In this document: piece by piece, positions 1 through 11,990 of the stretch
Layout: the number at the start of each line of letters is the position of its first letter
How positions within the stretch are numbered: position 1 is the stretch's first letter
Assembly (NCBI GenBank): GCA_036023115.1
Contig: JAYKKT010000080.1
Location: 10,004,501 to 10,068,500, forward strand
DNA length: 64,000 bases
DNA from: Brasenia schreberi
Lineage: Eukaryota > Streptophyta > Magnoliopsida > Nymphaeales > Cabombaceae
Direction: 5' to 3'
Program-made: the position numbers and the translations under genes
The notes under the pieces: generated by a model
Told to the model about the DNA's origin: nothing
Database searches by the model: none
Seen by the model: the letters and a program-made list of their open reading frames with translations, nothing else

Positions 1-734
1 TGCGGGACATTTGGCGCACCTTGAAAATCCTCACTTTTGGGCATGTTTGGTGGGTATGTGGGTGCATGAGTATGATTCAATGCATCCGATGACCCTACAC
101 TAAGAAAAGGAGGATCGAGAGGGGAGTTCAAAATGGAATGAGTTTCGGACATACCTCTTTCCGGCTCGTGTACCTTTTCATGGTGAGAGCAATCCTTGTC
201 CTCGGGTGACTCTGCTTCGAGCTCCCATTGCCTTTCGAGGTGTTTCTTTTCTATTCCTATGTGACTCTCATCATCTCGTGAGACTCGTGGAGTGTGGACC
301 TCATGCCCCATTTTGTGTGCGTGCCCCGAATCGTGGACTTCATTTCTAACTTCGGGAATTTTAAATTTTTGTTTTTCAATCTTTTTGTGTTTTTGAAAAT
401 TTTCTAGATTTTTTTGGTTTTTTGAACTATAAAAATCTTTTTTGTGTTTTTCTTTGGGGCTTAGGGTGCTTAGATGCTTGGAATTGGATGATTTGATCCG
501 CATTCGAGCTTCATCTCCAGCCTCATATCCTTCATCAAGTTTTGATTTGGTTTTCCTTGCATGATTTTCTTCTCTATGTGCCCAAGATGAGCTTTCAGGT
601 GATCGATGAGTCTTGGCCTCATGGCTTAGAGCGTCGATCTTTCTAAAGATTTCCTTTATAGCAGCTATCTCTTCTCGGGCTTTAGAGGATTTGGAAAACC
701 ACTTTGAGGTACTCGGCGGCTTGCTTTCATCCAT
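1..734 (-). CDS. Gag-like N-terminal region of a Ty3/gypsy-type retrotransposon, open at window edge
   Basis: On the minus strand an ATG at 734-732 opens a frame with no stop down to base 3, about 244 codons, so the coding region continues outside the window. The product starts MDESKPPSTSKWFSKSS. It is very hydrophilic, with many Lys, Glu, His and Ser residues, a Lys-rich stretch around residues 95-125 and a more acidic middle. It has no recognisable domain in this part. It lies about 120 bp downstream of a candidate LTR (853-3085) with a primer-binding-like stretch between them, which is the position of gag. Long intact coding in AT-rich repeat DNA suggests a fairly young insertion. The gag assignment is inferred from position, not from a motif. 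Confidence 0.6.
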   Translation of the reverse strand, partial: MDESKPPSTSKWFSKSSKAREEIAAIKEIFRKIDALSHEAKTHRSPESSSWAHREENHARKTKSKLDEGYEAGDEARMRIKSSNSKHLSTLSPKEKHKKDFYSSKNQKNLENFQKHKKIEKQKFKIPEVRNEVHDSGHAHKMGHEVHTPRVSRDDESHIGIEKKHLERQWELEAESPEDKDCSHHEKVHEPERGMSETHSILNSPLDPPFLSVGSSDALNHTHAPTYPPNMPKSEDFQGAPNVP

Positions 735-852
735 TGTTTTCGAAATTTTTGTGCACAAGTTTTGAAAGACACCACGATTTTGAAAAAAATTTGGAGTTTT
801 ACTTTTGAAATGAAGTTCCTTAAGACCCAAGTCCCACCGGGCGTGTCAATTC

Positions 853-3085
853 TATAGACATGAAAATTTTCACTCCAGAGTTATAGAAAACTTGAAGTGA
901 AACTTTTCCTATCTATGCTTGCGCAAGCGTGCCAGCTAGTTTGCAAAACTAGCAAAGGTTTTTAAAAGTTTTTGATTCCTTTGGCGATTGTAGGCAACCA
1001 GACTCTTTTTACTTAAACCTTCTTGAACCGATGCTCAAGGGTCGGTTTAAGCGCTTACAAACTTCAATTTTGAAACAAGTATAACTCCATTTCACATGAA
1101 CAACAAGTGCTTTGAAAGAATTTTGATTGTACACTTTGATTCAATACTTGAAATGAACAAGTTTTGAAAAATAGAGTATCCTGTTTTTAGGGCTTGTTTC
1201 TAAAATAGATTTGGACATGCTATAGGTCTCCAAAAATCATCACAATTCTACCAAACCAAGTCTGTAGGGTGAAAAACTTGTGGCTTTTTACAGATCTGAA
1301 TTTGGAAATGTATTGAATCAAAATTAAATCTGGGAAGAGGACTGACTCACAAACCCATAACTATTCTGTCATAGAAATACAAAGGCCCAAAGATGAGCCT
1401 GTATCTTAGTGATTGAATTTCGATTTTGATGCTTTTAATGCTGTTGGAAAGCTATGGATGTTAATTTTTCAATGCATCAAGAATTAAATGATTTGGACCT
1501 CTGTAGTATGGGACAAAAACCCAGACTCTATCATAGATGAAACGACTGTGCAAATAGTGAACAAATTTTGATTCAGTTTTTCACAATTTTATTACGGGGT
1601 TGCATAGACCTAAAATTCTTGAAAAATTTATTTATAAGACCTCTATATGTGCAGATGATGCTCCTAAAATTTCAGTACATTTGGACTACGGAGTAAAGAA
1701 CTAAAATTATAGTAATCAAAGATGCAGATGCAGAAAATGAGTTTTCAGTTTTGTAGAGAATACGTGCAAATGCAAACTCACACCAAAGCAATTTACAACA
1801 ACTCTACTCTGAATTTAAATTAATGCAAAGGGAAATTGCAGCAACTCTACATCCCAAATTAAACTTACACGAAGGGAAATACACATATTAGCTTAAGCAT
1901 AGAGGGGGTTAAGAAGTATAGAGTGTTTATAACATATATTGGGGTAGGAGCATAACCAAACAATTAGAGTGTAAGAATGTTTTAATGGTGATTCATCCAT
2001 GAAATGAAATTTGCAGCAACTCTAATTATTATAACTTGGGGGGAGATGAAACTCCATTAATACAACCCCATTCAGTGACTTAAAAGGAAAGAAAACGAGA
2101 TTTGAATTAAGCAAGGAATGACTTACACGAATTTTGGAGCCAATGGCCGGGGATTCAAGAATGAATCCGGCCACCCAAGCTTTCTTCCTTCAATCTCCCA
2201 CAACTCTCACCTAGCTCCCTCTCCTTAAACCCTTCTTGAAGTATATGACCCTCTCTTGCTGGAATTTTCCCTCACCTAGCCTAGCACTCACCCTAATGTG
2301 GCAACCTCCCTCCAAGTTATTTGAGAATGAAGAACCCGCCCCCCTCTTGGCCCCTTTTATAGGCCAAGGGGGGCTGGTTCTAGCCTCTTCTATGGGGCGG
2401 GTTGGTCATGTTTTGAAGGGATGTTGATCCAATTCAACCCAGCCCCTAATGGTCCCCCCTTGTGTTGACATAGACTAGCCATGTGGGCTGGTTTCCAAGT
2501 GAACCCGGCCTTAGCCTAGGTTCAATCGAGCTCCATTTTGACTGGCCAATGCTTGCTTGACCACTTGATGCTTGGCTTGATTGGTTCGGCCTTGCCTTCA
2601 ACTTGCATTTGGTGAAGTCGACCCTGTGCTTTGAAGTAAACATTGATTTCATCCTGTCCTTGACTTGAATTGGCTAGATTCTTGACGATGCTTTATGTCA
2701 TTTGATCAAATGTGCTTCATCCCGGCTAGGTATTGGATTTGAATTGGCTTTATTTCTTTGTGATCTTGGTTCAAGTCGAGCATACTTGACTTGATATCTC
2801 CTGGATAAGCGTGGCTCCCTTGTTTTCTTGTATTTGACTTGAGTTTACCTTGAGATGCCTCGGGATTTTAACTTGATCAAGCGAGTTTCCATCCAGTCTT
2901 GATTTTCTTTTGAATCTGCACTAGGGTTGTTTAACTCAAATTTAAAACCTTTATTTTAAAGTATTTCCTAAAAGGTTTAAACTTTGAAATTTGGGGTTTT
3001 TGAATTTAAAGGTTCATAGAGGCTTTAAACTGGTTTTCAAAATTCAAGAGTTTTTGAAAATATTTGAAAATTTTGGTTATTTACA
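853..3085 (-). mobile_element. Candidate 5' LTR of the gypsy-like element at the left edge
   Basis: Read on the minus strand the block begins TGTAAATAACC (3085) and ends near 853, just before GACACGCCCGGTGGGAC, which looks like a plant gypsy primer-binding region. It holds a TATA box. Its last roughly 250 bases match, with divergence, the 3' ends of the LTR sequences at 12240-12588 and 20796-21145; shared blocks include AAGCG..ACCGACCCTTG.GCATCGGT.CAAGAAGGT and the following CTAGCTGGCACGC. The exact ends are uncertain by about 10 bases because the partner LTR is outside the window. Confidence 0.6.
2354..2361 (-). promoter_or_regulatory. TATA box of the left-edge LTR
   Basis: The minus strand reads TATAAAAG here, inside the LTR and followed by a G/C-rich leader. 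Position and orientation fit transcription into the gag frame that starts at 734. Inferred from motif and place only. Confidence 0.5.
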
Positions 3086-3239
3086 GACTCCCAAATGAAA
3101 GATAAGCTAAGAGTTAATGATGCCGCCCAACCAACCATTATACAAAACATTGTATTAATTGCATAGATTAACAGTTAAGCTGCCATCCAGCTAGCCAATA
3201 GACAAAGACTAGCTATTAGGTAGTTGTTGGAGTGAGACG

Positions 3240-4036
3240 CCACTAGTCCAGGATCTCCATCTGAGTGCTAAGTGGCGTGAGTGCTGGTTGGGATCTATGC
3301 TCGTGCCCAAGAATGGGTAACTGGCCGGTTGATTCGGTCTGGCTATTGTTCAGGGCTGAAGTTAGACTTCCTGATTCAAAGTTGCTGCCTTCTTTATCCT
3401 CATTGATGCCCACATCGCTTGGTAGAGTAGTTCTTGGATGAACCCTGTTGGCACCTTCGTTCAACTGTAATGGTTTGCAGTTTAAGAGTCTCGGTAATGT
3501 CACGGTTCAGAACGTTGAGAAATCTAACTATGGTTTGCTCCATAGGTTCTTACACTTCGCATTGAACCATGAGGGTCTCAAATTCCTTCACATAATCTTC
3601 CACGCTCATTCCTGCCTGATGAATGCCTTCTCCATCCCTTCGTTGCTGGCCTTTTATATTTACACCATAGATTAGCATAATCTGTGAATTCTGGGGTTGC
3701 TAACTGACATTTCTCGGACTTAGTGTAGTTATGATACTCAAAAATCTTTTCTACTTACAGTACCCATTCAAGGAACTCTTCAAATGAGCTGGTTCCTTTG
3801 AAGGTAGGAATCTTAAACTTGATGGCATGGTCGGCATCATTACAGCCTCTTCTGAAGTCACGAGGTCCGTGATGCGGTGGGGTAAGCACGTTGGGAACCA
3901 GGATTTAGAATGGACTTGGAAAGTTTGTAATTTCAGTGAGTATTTCTTCAAATTTTTGTTTAAGGGCCAGATCTTGGGCTTGGTTCAAGGATAGGCCTCG
4001 AGGACCTCAAGGGAGAATCAATCCTTCTTCAGCCAT
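3240..4036 (-). pseudogene. Ty3/gypsy gag remnant
   Basis: The minus strand starts MAEEGLIL at 4034 and, across several frameshifts and stops, gives IKFKIPTFKGTSSFEEFLEWV around 3850-3740, a hallmark of plant gypsy Gag. Further gag-like sequence (LATPEFTDYAN, then VEDYVKEFETLM) continues to about 3550. The C-terminal part to 3240 is low complexity. Stops inside the conserved part make it non-functional. It ends where the left-edge LTR element begins, so that element probably inserted here. Confidence 0.65.
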
Positions 4037-4249
4037 GGTGATGAATGTTTAACAAGCAGCCAAAGGAGGATGTAATGGAGGTGTGGATGTGGGCAAGGTT
4101 CAGTCAAAAGGAAACTAAAAAACAAAAAAGAGAACAGGATAGAAGGTTTAGTGGTTTAGTTTTTGATTTGCTAGTGGGTGAGAGAAGGAGGAATAGAATA
4201 AGAAAACATGCAAAAATACAGGGGGTTGTAGAGTGATTTGATCTCAATG

Positions 4250-4740
4250 AAAGCCCCAATGATGTGCTTTCAGCTCACAAAGCCAAGGGTAAGAGAGGAA
4301 GAGCTCGCCACAATCAAAAGGAATTCTGATTGCTAAGAGGGTTGGGTGTGAATAAACATGCAACTAACTGTCACACAAGCTGAGCTAGATAAGTAAAAAC
4401 CTTCTTGTAGAGAAATGTAGAGAATACAGCAAAAAACCAGTGCCTCATGTTCATTTCTCTCCAATATATATAGGCTTAGAATAAGCCTCTAAGCTGGCAT
4501 GAGTACCATTTCTCAAGGCACATGATTACAACCAGGTGGGGAGTTAATTTCAAATAACTCTTTAATGCAAAATAGAGCTAGATGGTTGGGTTACTGCTAA
4601 TTCCCATTGGTTTGCAGCTGATTTGAGATTGACTATCTTGGGGCCCCATGATCCATAATGAGGCCTCCTCTTGGTTCCAGATCCCAGGTTGGGTCAATCA
4701 ATCTTCGTGACCTAGATCTAGTCATTGGACTGATCAGACT
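4250..4740 (-). mobile_element. Possible gypsy LTR upstream of the gag remnant
   Basis: This non-coding block lies directly upstream, on the minus strand, of the gag remnant. It contains a TATA-like CCTATATATATTGG at about 4468-4481 and a TG start near 4740. No second copy was found to fix its ends, and the region at its 3' edge does not clearly match a common primer site. The LTR call rests on position. Confidence 0.35.
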
Positions 4741-5170
4741 TTACTCTGGTGCTGCATCTTTGCACGACTCACCATCATGTGACCCAACATTCGTAAACAC
4801 GATCTTATAATGTTCTTCAGAAGGAACTTGATTTGGTTATATCCAGAATAATCATCCATACAGGAGAAGATTTCATTACTAATCGTACTCTCTAATATGG
4901 AGTCAATATTTGGCAAAAGAAAGTCATTCTTAAGAGTGGCTTTGTTTAGGTTCTTAAAGTCGATACAAACCCTAACCTTTCCATTAGGTTTTTTTATTAT
5001 AACAATATTGAATAATCACTCGAAAGAATCTATGGTTTGGATCAGCCCAGCCTTAAGCATTTCCTCTAGGCATTTTTTACTTAGAGTTCAACCTCAAGCT
5101 GGATCTTTCTAAGTTTTTGTCTCACTGGTTTTATAGTAGGATCTATGATGAGACAATGTTCAATTACTTC
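4734..5170 (-). pseudogene. Tat-lineage gypsy reverse transcriptase fragment
   Basis: The minus strand encodes, with interruptions, LKAGLIQTIDSF, then NGKVRVCIDFKNLNKAT, then LLPNIDSILEST and FSCMDDYSGYNQI. This order matches the RT N-terminal region of Tat/Ogre-type Ty3/gypsy elements (consensus RVCVDFRNLN..PxPxID..SFMDGYSGYNQI). Nothing of the catalytic YxDD region follows. It belongs to a different insertion from the integrase and protease fragments upstream, because the order protease-integrase-RT is not a normal pol order. Confidence 0.7.
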
Positions 5171-6080
5171 TATGTGTAACCTGGGCATATATGAACATAT
5201 CCAAGAAAATAAGTCCTTATCTTTTGCAGGAATTTAGTAATTGTCTCCTTTTCAAATTATGTTAAACAAGTACCTATTTTGATCATCTTGAGGTTGAACT
5301 CACACTAATTTCTATTTGGTCTCCTCCTACTAGGACAAGAGTAAATTAAGGCTTGACCAAACTCAGGAAGGGCAGGAATATCATCACTGTCTTCTCCAAA
5401 CTCAGACATTGCCTCATCATTGCCTAGACTCTCTCCTAGCAATAGATAACGATTGGAATCTGAATGATAATGTAGCGGGTGGAGAAAGGTTGTTGGTAAT
5501 AAGTTGAGTTGATTAGGTTGTATGGTGAAGGTGTGAGGTGAAGAAGAAAATGACGAATTAGACTCAAGGGGTAAAGTATTGTGAATCAAGAAGGATGACT
5601 CCAAGGATACACTAGATGTATTAGGGATCACAAAAACAATGAAACAAATATAAGACCAAAAAAGCTTAGGGGACACACCTGTTGGCATTTGAAGAAGGGT
5701 TCATGTCAAGTCCAATATCAGAATTAAGTCTCAAAAATGGTGACTTGACGTCAAAACGGTCAGGACTAGTGTTTATTGTCCTTGTCAAAGCTGACTATGG
5801 GCTAGAAGGAAGGTAGGTCCTGAAGGCCTCCACCCCGAACCCAAATAGTAGAATTTATACTAACAACTCGGTGCAGTCCCATGACTCTAAAGATGAAAGT
5901 GGTAAGATGCTCAGTGATAGTAACTCGCCACACTCAACGAAACCCTGTAGTGATAAGAGTTACCAAATCGTATGCAATTCAAATGAGAAAATCAAACGAA
6001 AAACCATCAGGTGGGTCCTCAAGTTGGCTTGGGCCAACCCTACTAGTGTGTTTCATCATGGACCTAGTAAGTGGTCGGGT
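5171..6080. other. Degenerate repeat DNA, no supported gene
   Basis: A 127-codon open frame on the minus strand (5688-5305) gives a Ser/Pro-rich product with no recognisable domain. It sits among gypsy fragments and is probably chance or the decayed linker of a polyprotein. Nothing else can be supported. Confidence 0.4.
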
Positions 6081-7030
6081 GGTTGGAAGAGGGGGATTTG
6101 TTATAACCCTTAGGAAGATCCAGCTGATAGGCATTGTCGTTGATTCGGATCAAGACTTTGAAGGGTCCTGCGGCATTGGGTGAGAGTTTGGAAGTGCGTA
6201 GGTATGGAAAGCTTGCACAAGTCTACCCATACCCGGTCTCCTGATTGAAACTGAATGGTCTTCTTTTGGTTGGCAACACGGGCATGGGAGCGTGAGCGTT
6301 GTTCAATATGTCACCGTACTTGTTCATGTAATTGTTGGAACTTCGTGGGAGCCTTTTAATGCACTGAATTGGTGGTACTAGGTATCGGTAGTGTGGCCAA
6401 ATCTAATAGTGTAAGTGGATTATAACCATATATTATCTTGAAAGTAGTCCCGGTGATACGGTGTACAGAACAATTGTAGGCAAATTCAACCCAAGCAAGA
6501 TAGTCCTCCCACTTTTTTGGGTTATGTGGTAGACAACATGTAGAGCAGCCCATAGAGTATGGTTGATAACTTTGGTTTGTCCATCGTTTGGTGATGACAG
6601 AAATGGCCTAAGAATTTGGGATCTCAATCGGATATAATGGACTTGGGAACCCCATGGAATCAGACAATCTCTTTGAAGACATTAATGATGTGAACAGCAT
6701 CATCCGTTTTTCTACATTGGACTAAGTAGGCCACTTTAGATAAACGATCTACAATTACGAAAATAGAGTATTTGCCTCATGCAGTGCCTATTAGATCTTA
6801 GTTAGCTTGTATTTGGAGCAACGGTTGACCACTCCATGTAGAATTCGTCACATGCCCGGCTAGTAAAAGTGTTCTTTCAGGGCATCTAAGGTCTTTTGTT
6901 CTCCAAGGTCAGCAACTATTCCTCCGACATGAGCCTCTCTCACTAGTAGTTCCTGCATGGAGCTTCTGGGAACACAGTTTCCTGTATCGAAATAGGAAAC
7001 CATCCTCAATGTCACCAAGGTGGAGTCTGG
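6080..7030 (-). pseudogene. Ty3/gypsy integrase remnant
   Basis: Reading the minus strand from about 7020: DGFLFRYRKLC, then REAHVGGIVADLGEQKTLDALKEHF (zinc-binding and linker region), a catalytic-core stretch broken by stops, WEDYLAWVEFAYN at 6550-6440, IYGYNPLTLLDL, and the C-terminal GPFKVLIRINDNAYQLDLP near 6170-6110. This is the full layout of a gypsy integrase with many stops. RT and RNase H are missing between it and the protease-like piece at 7.3-7.8 kb, so an internal deletion is likely. Confidence 0.75.
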
Positions 7031-7339
7031 GCTGTTTAAGACACAAGGACCAAACTTGGAGTTAGTTTTAAATTAATTAGGACACAATTTTTATGTTTTG
7101 AAAATTGCTTCTGGGCTGACGTCTTGGTTCAAAATAAGGGTCGTAACCTATGCTATATTGATCTTGGCGGACTCTAGGTTCCATAGGTGTAGAAGAACCC
7201 TATGATAGGTACCGAGTTCTTGAAAGGAGGAGTACCCCATGGAGAGAAGCATCCTCCAAGCCTTCTCGAACTGAGCAAATATCGCATATTCAAGACAAGA
7301 CAAGACAAGACTAGAGGTGTGAGTCATTAATACGTTCTC

Positions 7340-7830
7340 TCAAGTGGAAGACCTTAGGTCTATAGTGTGATTTTCGATGAGGACTTGGAAGGAGGGAGCA
7401 AAAGCCATAGGTGACTCAAATGAATCTGTGGATGGAGTCATCATAGTAGATAGGCCGACTTTTGTGGAATTTGATATGAAAAATAGAAGGTAAGAACTAG
7501 GATCTCGTGTCCTAGTGAAATGGACTACATTGTCTTTCCCTACGACTACCACAATTTGGTCATACCATTCAATCTTCATGCATCGATAGTAAGTAGATAG
7601 TACGACCTTTAGGTCTTGAATTTAGGGGTGACCTAAGAGGAGGTTGTACGAGGAGTTTAGGTCTATAACATGGAATTGGGCTTGATGAGTAATATGACTT
7701 AGCTTGATTATGAGGATGATGGTACCCTTAGGAGCAGAAGTGTGGCCATCATGTCCTATGATTTGGATATCCATGAAAGTGAGCCCTTCTTTAGGTATCT
7801 CCCATCTAGAGGGCAATTTAGAACATCAGG
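7340..7830 (-). pseudogene. Ty3/gypsy protease-region remnant
   Basis: The minus-strand frame 7816-7622 contains FHVIDLNSSYNLLLGHP, the conserved tail of the retropepsin region in many plant gypsy elements (FxVxDxxxxYNxLLGRP). A second frame 7579-7340 carries spacer-type sequence. Frameshifts separate them. Together with the integrase at 6.1-7.0 kb it is the left-over pol of one minus-strand element. Confidence 0.6.
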
Positions 7831-8544
7831 TTTTGTATCAATTATCTCAAACACTAGGTTTTCACATCAGCTTTAATAAAAGATATCAAGTTGTTCAAAA
7901 TTTATTTTCTACCAAATCTCATTTCAATAAGTCAAATTTTGGCATTTACTTTTTTGACATCAAAGTTGTCTTGATCGATGCCAAAGAGGGCATCTATAAA
8001 CAATTAAAAATTTTCATGTGAAACAGAAATCTAATCAAGTCATTAAAATTCAAAAAATATAGGAAGTGAGTCCTAAACATGTCAATCATCAAATTTATAT
8101 ACAAAACCATTCAACTAAGGTGATGTGGCAAACGATGATTGGCTTTATCCATCATTCATGATCCACCGAATGTTCTTCGACATTCTATGTGGCATTTACT
8201 TTCAACGGTCTAGTGATGAGATCACATATAAACACTTCTCCCTCACATCATTCATTCATTCAATTATGTATGGGCGCCTAACTTTTGAAATATTATGGCA
8301 AACTGCCTACTTTTCCAAAGTAAATCTGAAGACGGTCTTTCTCACAAAATTGATCACCTAATCATTGAGTGATCAGAAAAGAGGTATCCTGCATTTCGTA
8401 TCATATTAACAAAAAGTTTGCAAGGCAAGCAAGGGAGAATTTGTTTTGCAATAATTGGACGCAATGTTAGACAGTTGGGGTGCAAGTGACCAACCTCAAC
8501 TAAGGAGAAGAAACACAAACGTCAAGCTCAAGCTAGTTGAGCTC
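7831..8544. other. No gene seen
   Basis: AT-rich DNA between the gypsy remnant and the solo LTR. Short open frames on both strands have no recognisable content. Confidence 0.4.
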
Positions 8545-9394
8545 AAACTTGTAAACACCCCGAAATCCCACGAATTCCTCAAACAAACCTGGTTTTGTAA
8601 AAGCAGCCCAAAGGGCTATTTTGAGTCTAGAAACCCAAGAGCCTTCCAGGCAACCCTATACATATGTTTTAAACTTTTACATGTTTTAAATATGTATAAT
8701 ATGTTTTAAAAACTGTTAAAATATGTTTTGCCCCCACAAAGCAAGCTTGGCCTGATCAAAGCAAGACCAGAAGAGCTAAAGAGAGCCCGGAACCGGAGCA
8801 CAAGTCGAGCCCGGAACTGGAGCACAAGTCGAGCCCGACACAGCAACTCTCGTATTGAATCCACCCCCAGGATCTCGAACGTCCAAGACCCTGTTATAAT
8901 CAGAAATCATATGAAGTCATCTCCGGAAGGCGAAAACAGAAGCGGACGACCATGTTGGCGAAGACCCAACGCAGACGGAGTACTGATGCTGTCAGACCCC
9001 GCACAAACCGTTCGTTTCGAACACAGCCTGAAGGAGTCAGAATTCAGTTTGGATCGGATCTGGACCATATATATCCAGATCCCAATCCAAACCTATGTGT
9101 GGATTTGGATTTAGATCCAGATATCCAATCCAATATCCACATCCATGGCCCACATCACCTTCTCATAAATGAAGGTGGGGCCCACTTGAAATTCACGTGG
9201 GATTATGGGCATGAGAGAGAGTGGGGGAGATAAGATTTGAGTGTGATTGTAATTAAGCTTGACTTGTGTGTCAAGTTTGGGGTTAATCATGTGGGATTAG
9301 CCTAATTAGCATGGGTTTAAGCTTGTATTAGCCAAAAACCTAACCTAGGGCTGCACCAACATGATGCAACAAGGTCTATGGGTTATGCAAAGGG

Positions 9395-9720
9395 AGCTCC
9401 CTAACCCAATCCTAATAAAAAACCCCTAATCCTAGCCTTTTACCCTAACCCCGTCCTAAACCTAGCCTAATCACCTAACCCACTTCCCTAATCCCGTTCT
9501 AATCCCAACCTAATCACCTAACCCACTTCCCTAATCCTTTCCTAAACCTAGCCTAATTTCCTTAAACCTAACCTAATCCTAGCCTAATCACCTAACCCAT
9601 CTCACTAAACCTCACCCCAAAACCAACCCACCTAGCTAAGCCCTAAACCCCTAAACCACCCCACCTAAACCTAGCACACCATATACCTAAAACCCCTTAT
9701 ATTAAAATATCTAGCCCCTC
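9395..9720 (+). repeat. Degenerate CCTAA-type pyrimidine tract
   Basis: Dozens of short, irregular variants of CCTAACCTAATC and CCCTAAACC follow one another inside the solo LTR. They resemble the plant telomere unit but are never regular, so this is low-complexity LTR sequence rather than a telomere relic. Confidence 0.6.
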
Positions 9721-10924
9721 CTCAAAACCAGCCCACCTTATCACCACACCACCACCACCTAAACCACCTTACCACCTCCTCAAAACCAGCCCCAACCGCC
9801 ATCTCCAAGGCTATAAACCCCCCCCCTAGTGGGCGGGTTTTAGAGTTTTTTTTGGAACACCTTGGCCTAGCCGACCTTGGCCAATCCCCTTCCAGCCGAG
9901 CCTTCCACCTTGCTCCACCTGCGCCACTGCCTCCCAGGCAAGCTCCGCCTCCACCACCACTGCTTCCACCAAGCTCCACCTCGCGCCACCTTCATCTCCC
10001 GGCTGAATCCCATCCACCCGAAGCACCCGGCTGCCCCTCTTCCATCCGCCAGCTTCTTCCCCTTTCGGTTAGTACCCTACCCTTAGCTCCACCTCTTCTT
10101 CACTCCCCCTCCACTCTCAACCACCCACATCACCACAACCTCCCGCCAACACCACTTACCCGTCATCCCTACCCATTCGGCCAGACCTCCACCTTACATA
10201 ACCCACCTTAAACCACTTCGCCTAGTGACACCCGGCCACCCCACTTGGTTCCCTAGGACCTGCCCATACCCCTTTTCACCAGCCCTTAGCTCTACCTTAC
10301 ACCACACCCTAGCTAGCTCCCTTCCCATCCACAACATCCCTAGCCACCCTAGCAGCTGGCCACCACCAAGCTCCCCTTAGTCGGCCACTCCAACTGACTG
10401 TACCAAATCCACTCGGCCAGCCATACATTTCCCTTAGGCACTCCCTTAGGCTCCCCTTTAGCACTACCTTCCTTAATACCAACCCATCCTTTAGTGACCT
10501 TCCTTAGTCACCTTAGCCCAAAACACCAAGGCAACCCCTTCCTAGCAGCCGGCCAGCTTCAAGGCGCCCTTCCCGGGCACCCAAGTCATCCAGCCAGCAT
10601 CTCCCTTTGTCGTTCCATTTCGAGGAGCTCCCTCTTGCAGCCCAAGGCGAAGCCAAGCCTACGCTCAAGCAAGTCACCTCCGGACCAACTATAAGTAAGT
10701 GTCTAACTCGGTCCTTAGTTGTAGACTTGCTTAAATTAAATTTGATACGGGGTTGTAATAACGGAGCATTGTCTCCCCCCGCTTGTAATAACGTAGCTTG
10801 GCACACCCACTTACACGTGCACTCTCTTAGTTGTGCACGATTTTGAACACACACGGGCCTAATCAACCCTTTATATATAAGTTTATTTATATACTTTAAA
10901 TTACGTAGGGTTTTGCTTAAGTTG

Positions 10925-11990
10925 GGTGTGTTGTCTTTAAATTCTCGCACTCACACACATTGAGCCTTCGCTCTTATTTGTAAGACCCAAGTAAGGGCCG
11001 TGTTATACTATTTGGGTTTAATTTCATGTTGTGTGCGTAGTACTTCAATTCAAGCACTCACACACATTGAGCTTTCGCTCTTATTCCCAAGACCTTAGTT
11101 AAGGCCATACTGCAATTTATATTTGGGTTTAATTTCATGTTGTGTGCGTAGTACTTCAATTCAAGCACTCACACACATTGAGCTTTCGCTCTTATTCCCA
11201 AGACCTTAGTTAAGGCCATACTGCAATTTATATTTGGGTTTAATTTCATGTTGTGTGCGTAGTACTTCAATTCAAGCACTCACACACATTGAGCTTTCGC
11301 TCTTATTCCCAAGACCTTAGTTAAGGCCATACTGCAATTTATATTTGGGTTTAATTTCATGTTGTGTGCGTAGTACTTCAATTCAAGCACTCACACACAT
11401 TGAGCTTTCGCTCTTATTCCCAAGACCTTAGTTAAGGCCATACTGCAATTTATATTTGGGTTTAATTTCATGTTGTGTGCGTAGTACTTCAATTCAAGCA
11501 CTCACACACATTGAGCTTTCGCTCTTATTCCCAAGACCTTAGTTAAGGCCATACTGCAATTTATATTTGGGTTTAATTTCATGTTGTGTGCGTAGTACTT
11601 CAATTCAAGCACTCATACACATTGAGCTTTCGCTCTTATTCCCAAGACCTTAGTTAAGGCCATATTGCAAGTTATATTTGGGTTTAATTTCATGTTGTGT
11701 GCGTAGTACTTCAATTCAAGCACTCACACACATTGAGCTTTCGCTCTTATTCCCAAGACCTTAGTTAAGGCCATACTGCAATTTATATTTGGGTTTAATT
11801 TCATGTTGTGTGCGTAGTAGTTCAATTCAAGCACTCATACACATTGAGCTTTCGCTCTTATTCCCAAGACCTTAGTTAAGGCCATATTGCAAGTTATATT
11901 TGGGTTTCATTTCATGTCGTGTGTGTAGTATTTCAATTCTCGCACGCACCCACATTGAGCCTTCGCTCTTATTTGCAAGACCCGAGTAAG
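10925..11990 (+). repeat. 111-bp tandem repeat array, about 9.6 copies
   Basis: The anchor TAC(T/G)TCAATTC recurs at 11041, 11152, 11263, 11374, 11485, 11596, 11707, 11818 and, diverged, 11929: a constant 111-bp period. A diverged first copy starts near 10930. Inner copies are nearly identical, while first and last are more different, the usual sign of array growth by unequal exchange. Copies 11596 and 11818 share private changes (CATACACATTG and CATATTGCAAG), so a 222-bp dimer has been copied. Confidence 0.95.

Noticed and set aside
5305..5688. 127-codon frame as a secreted protein (hydrophobic start)
   Set aside because: It lies inside nested gypsy remnants and has no conserved motif beyond the hydrophobic stretch.
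9395..9720. Interstitial telomere repeat
   Set aside because: CCCTAAA-like words occur but never in a regular run, and the tract lies inside an LTR.
9722..10211. Gly-rich and Pro-rich open frames near 9.8-10.2 kb
   Set aside because: Both strands are open because the LTR is C/T-rich here; no start context or homology.
10925..11990. CRISPR-like array
   Set aside because: The units are contiguous 111-bp repeats without unique spacers, in a plant LTR.
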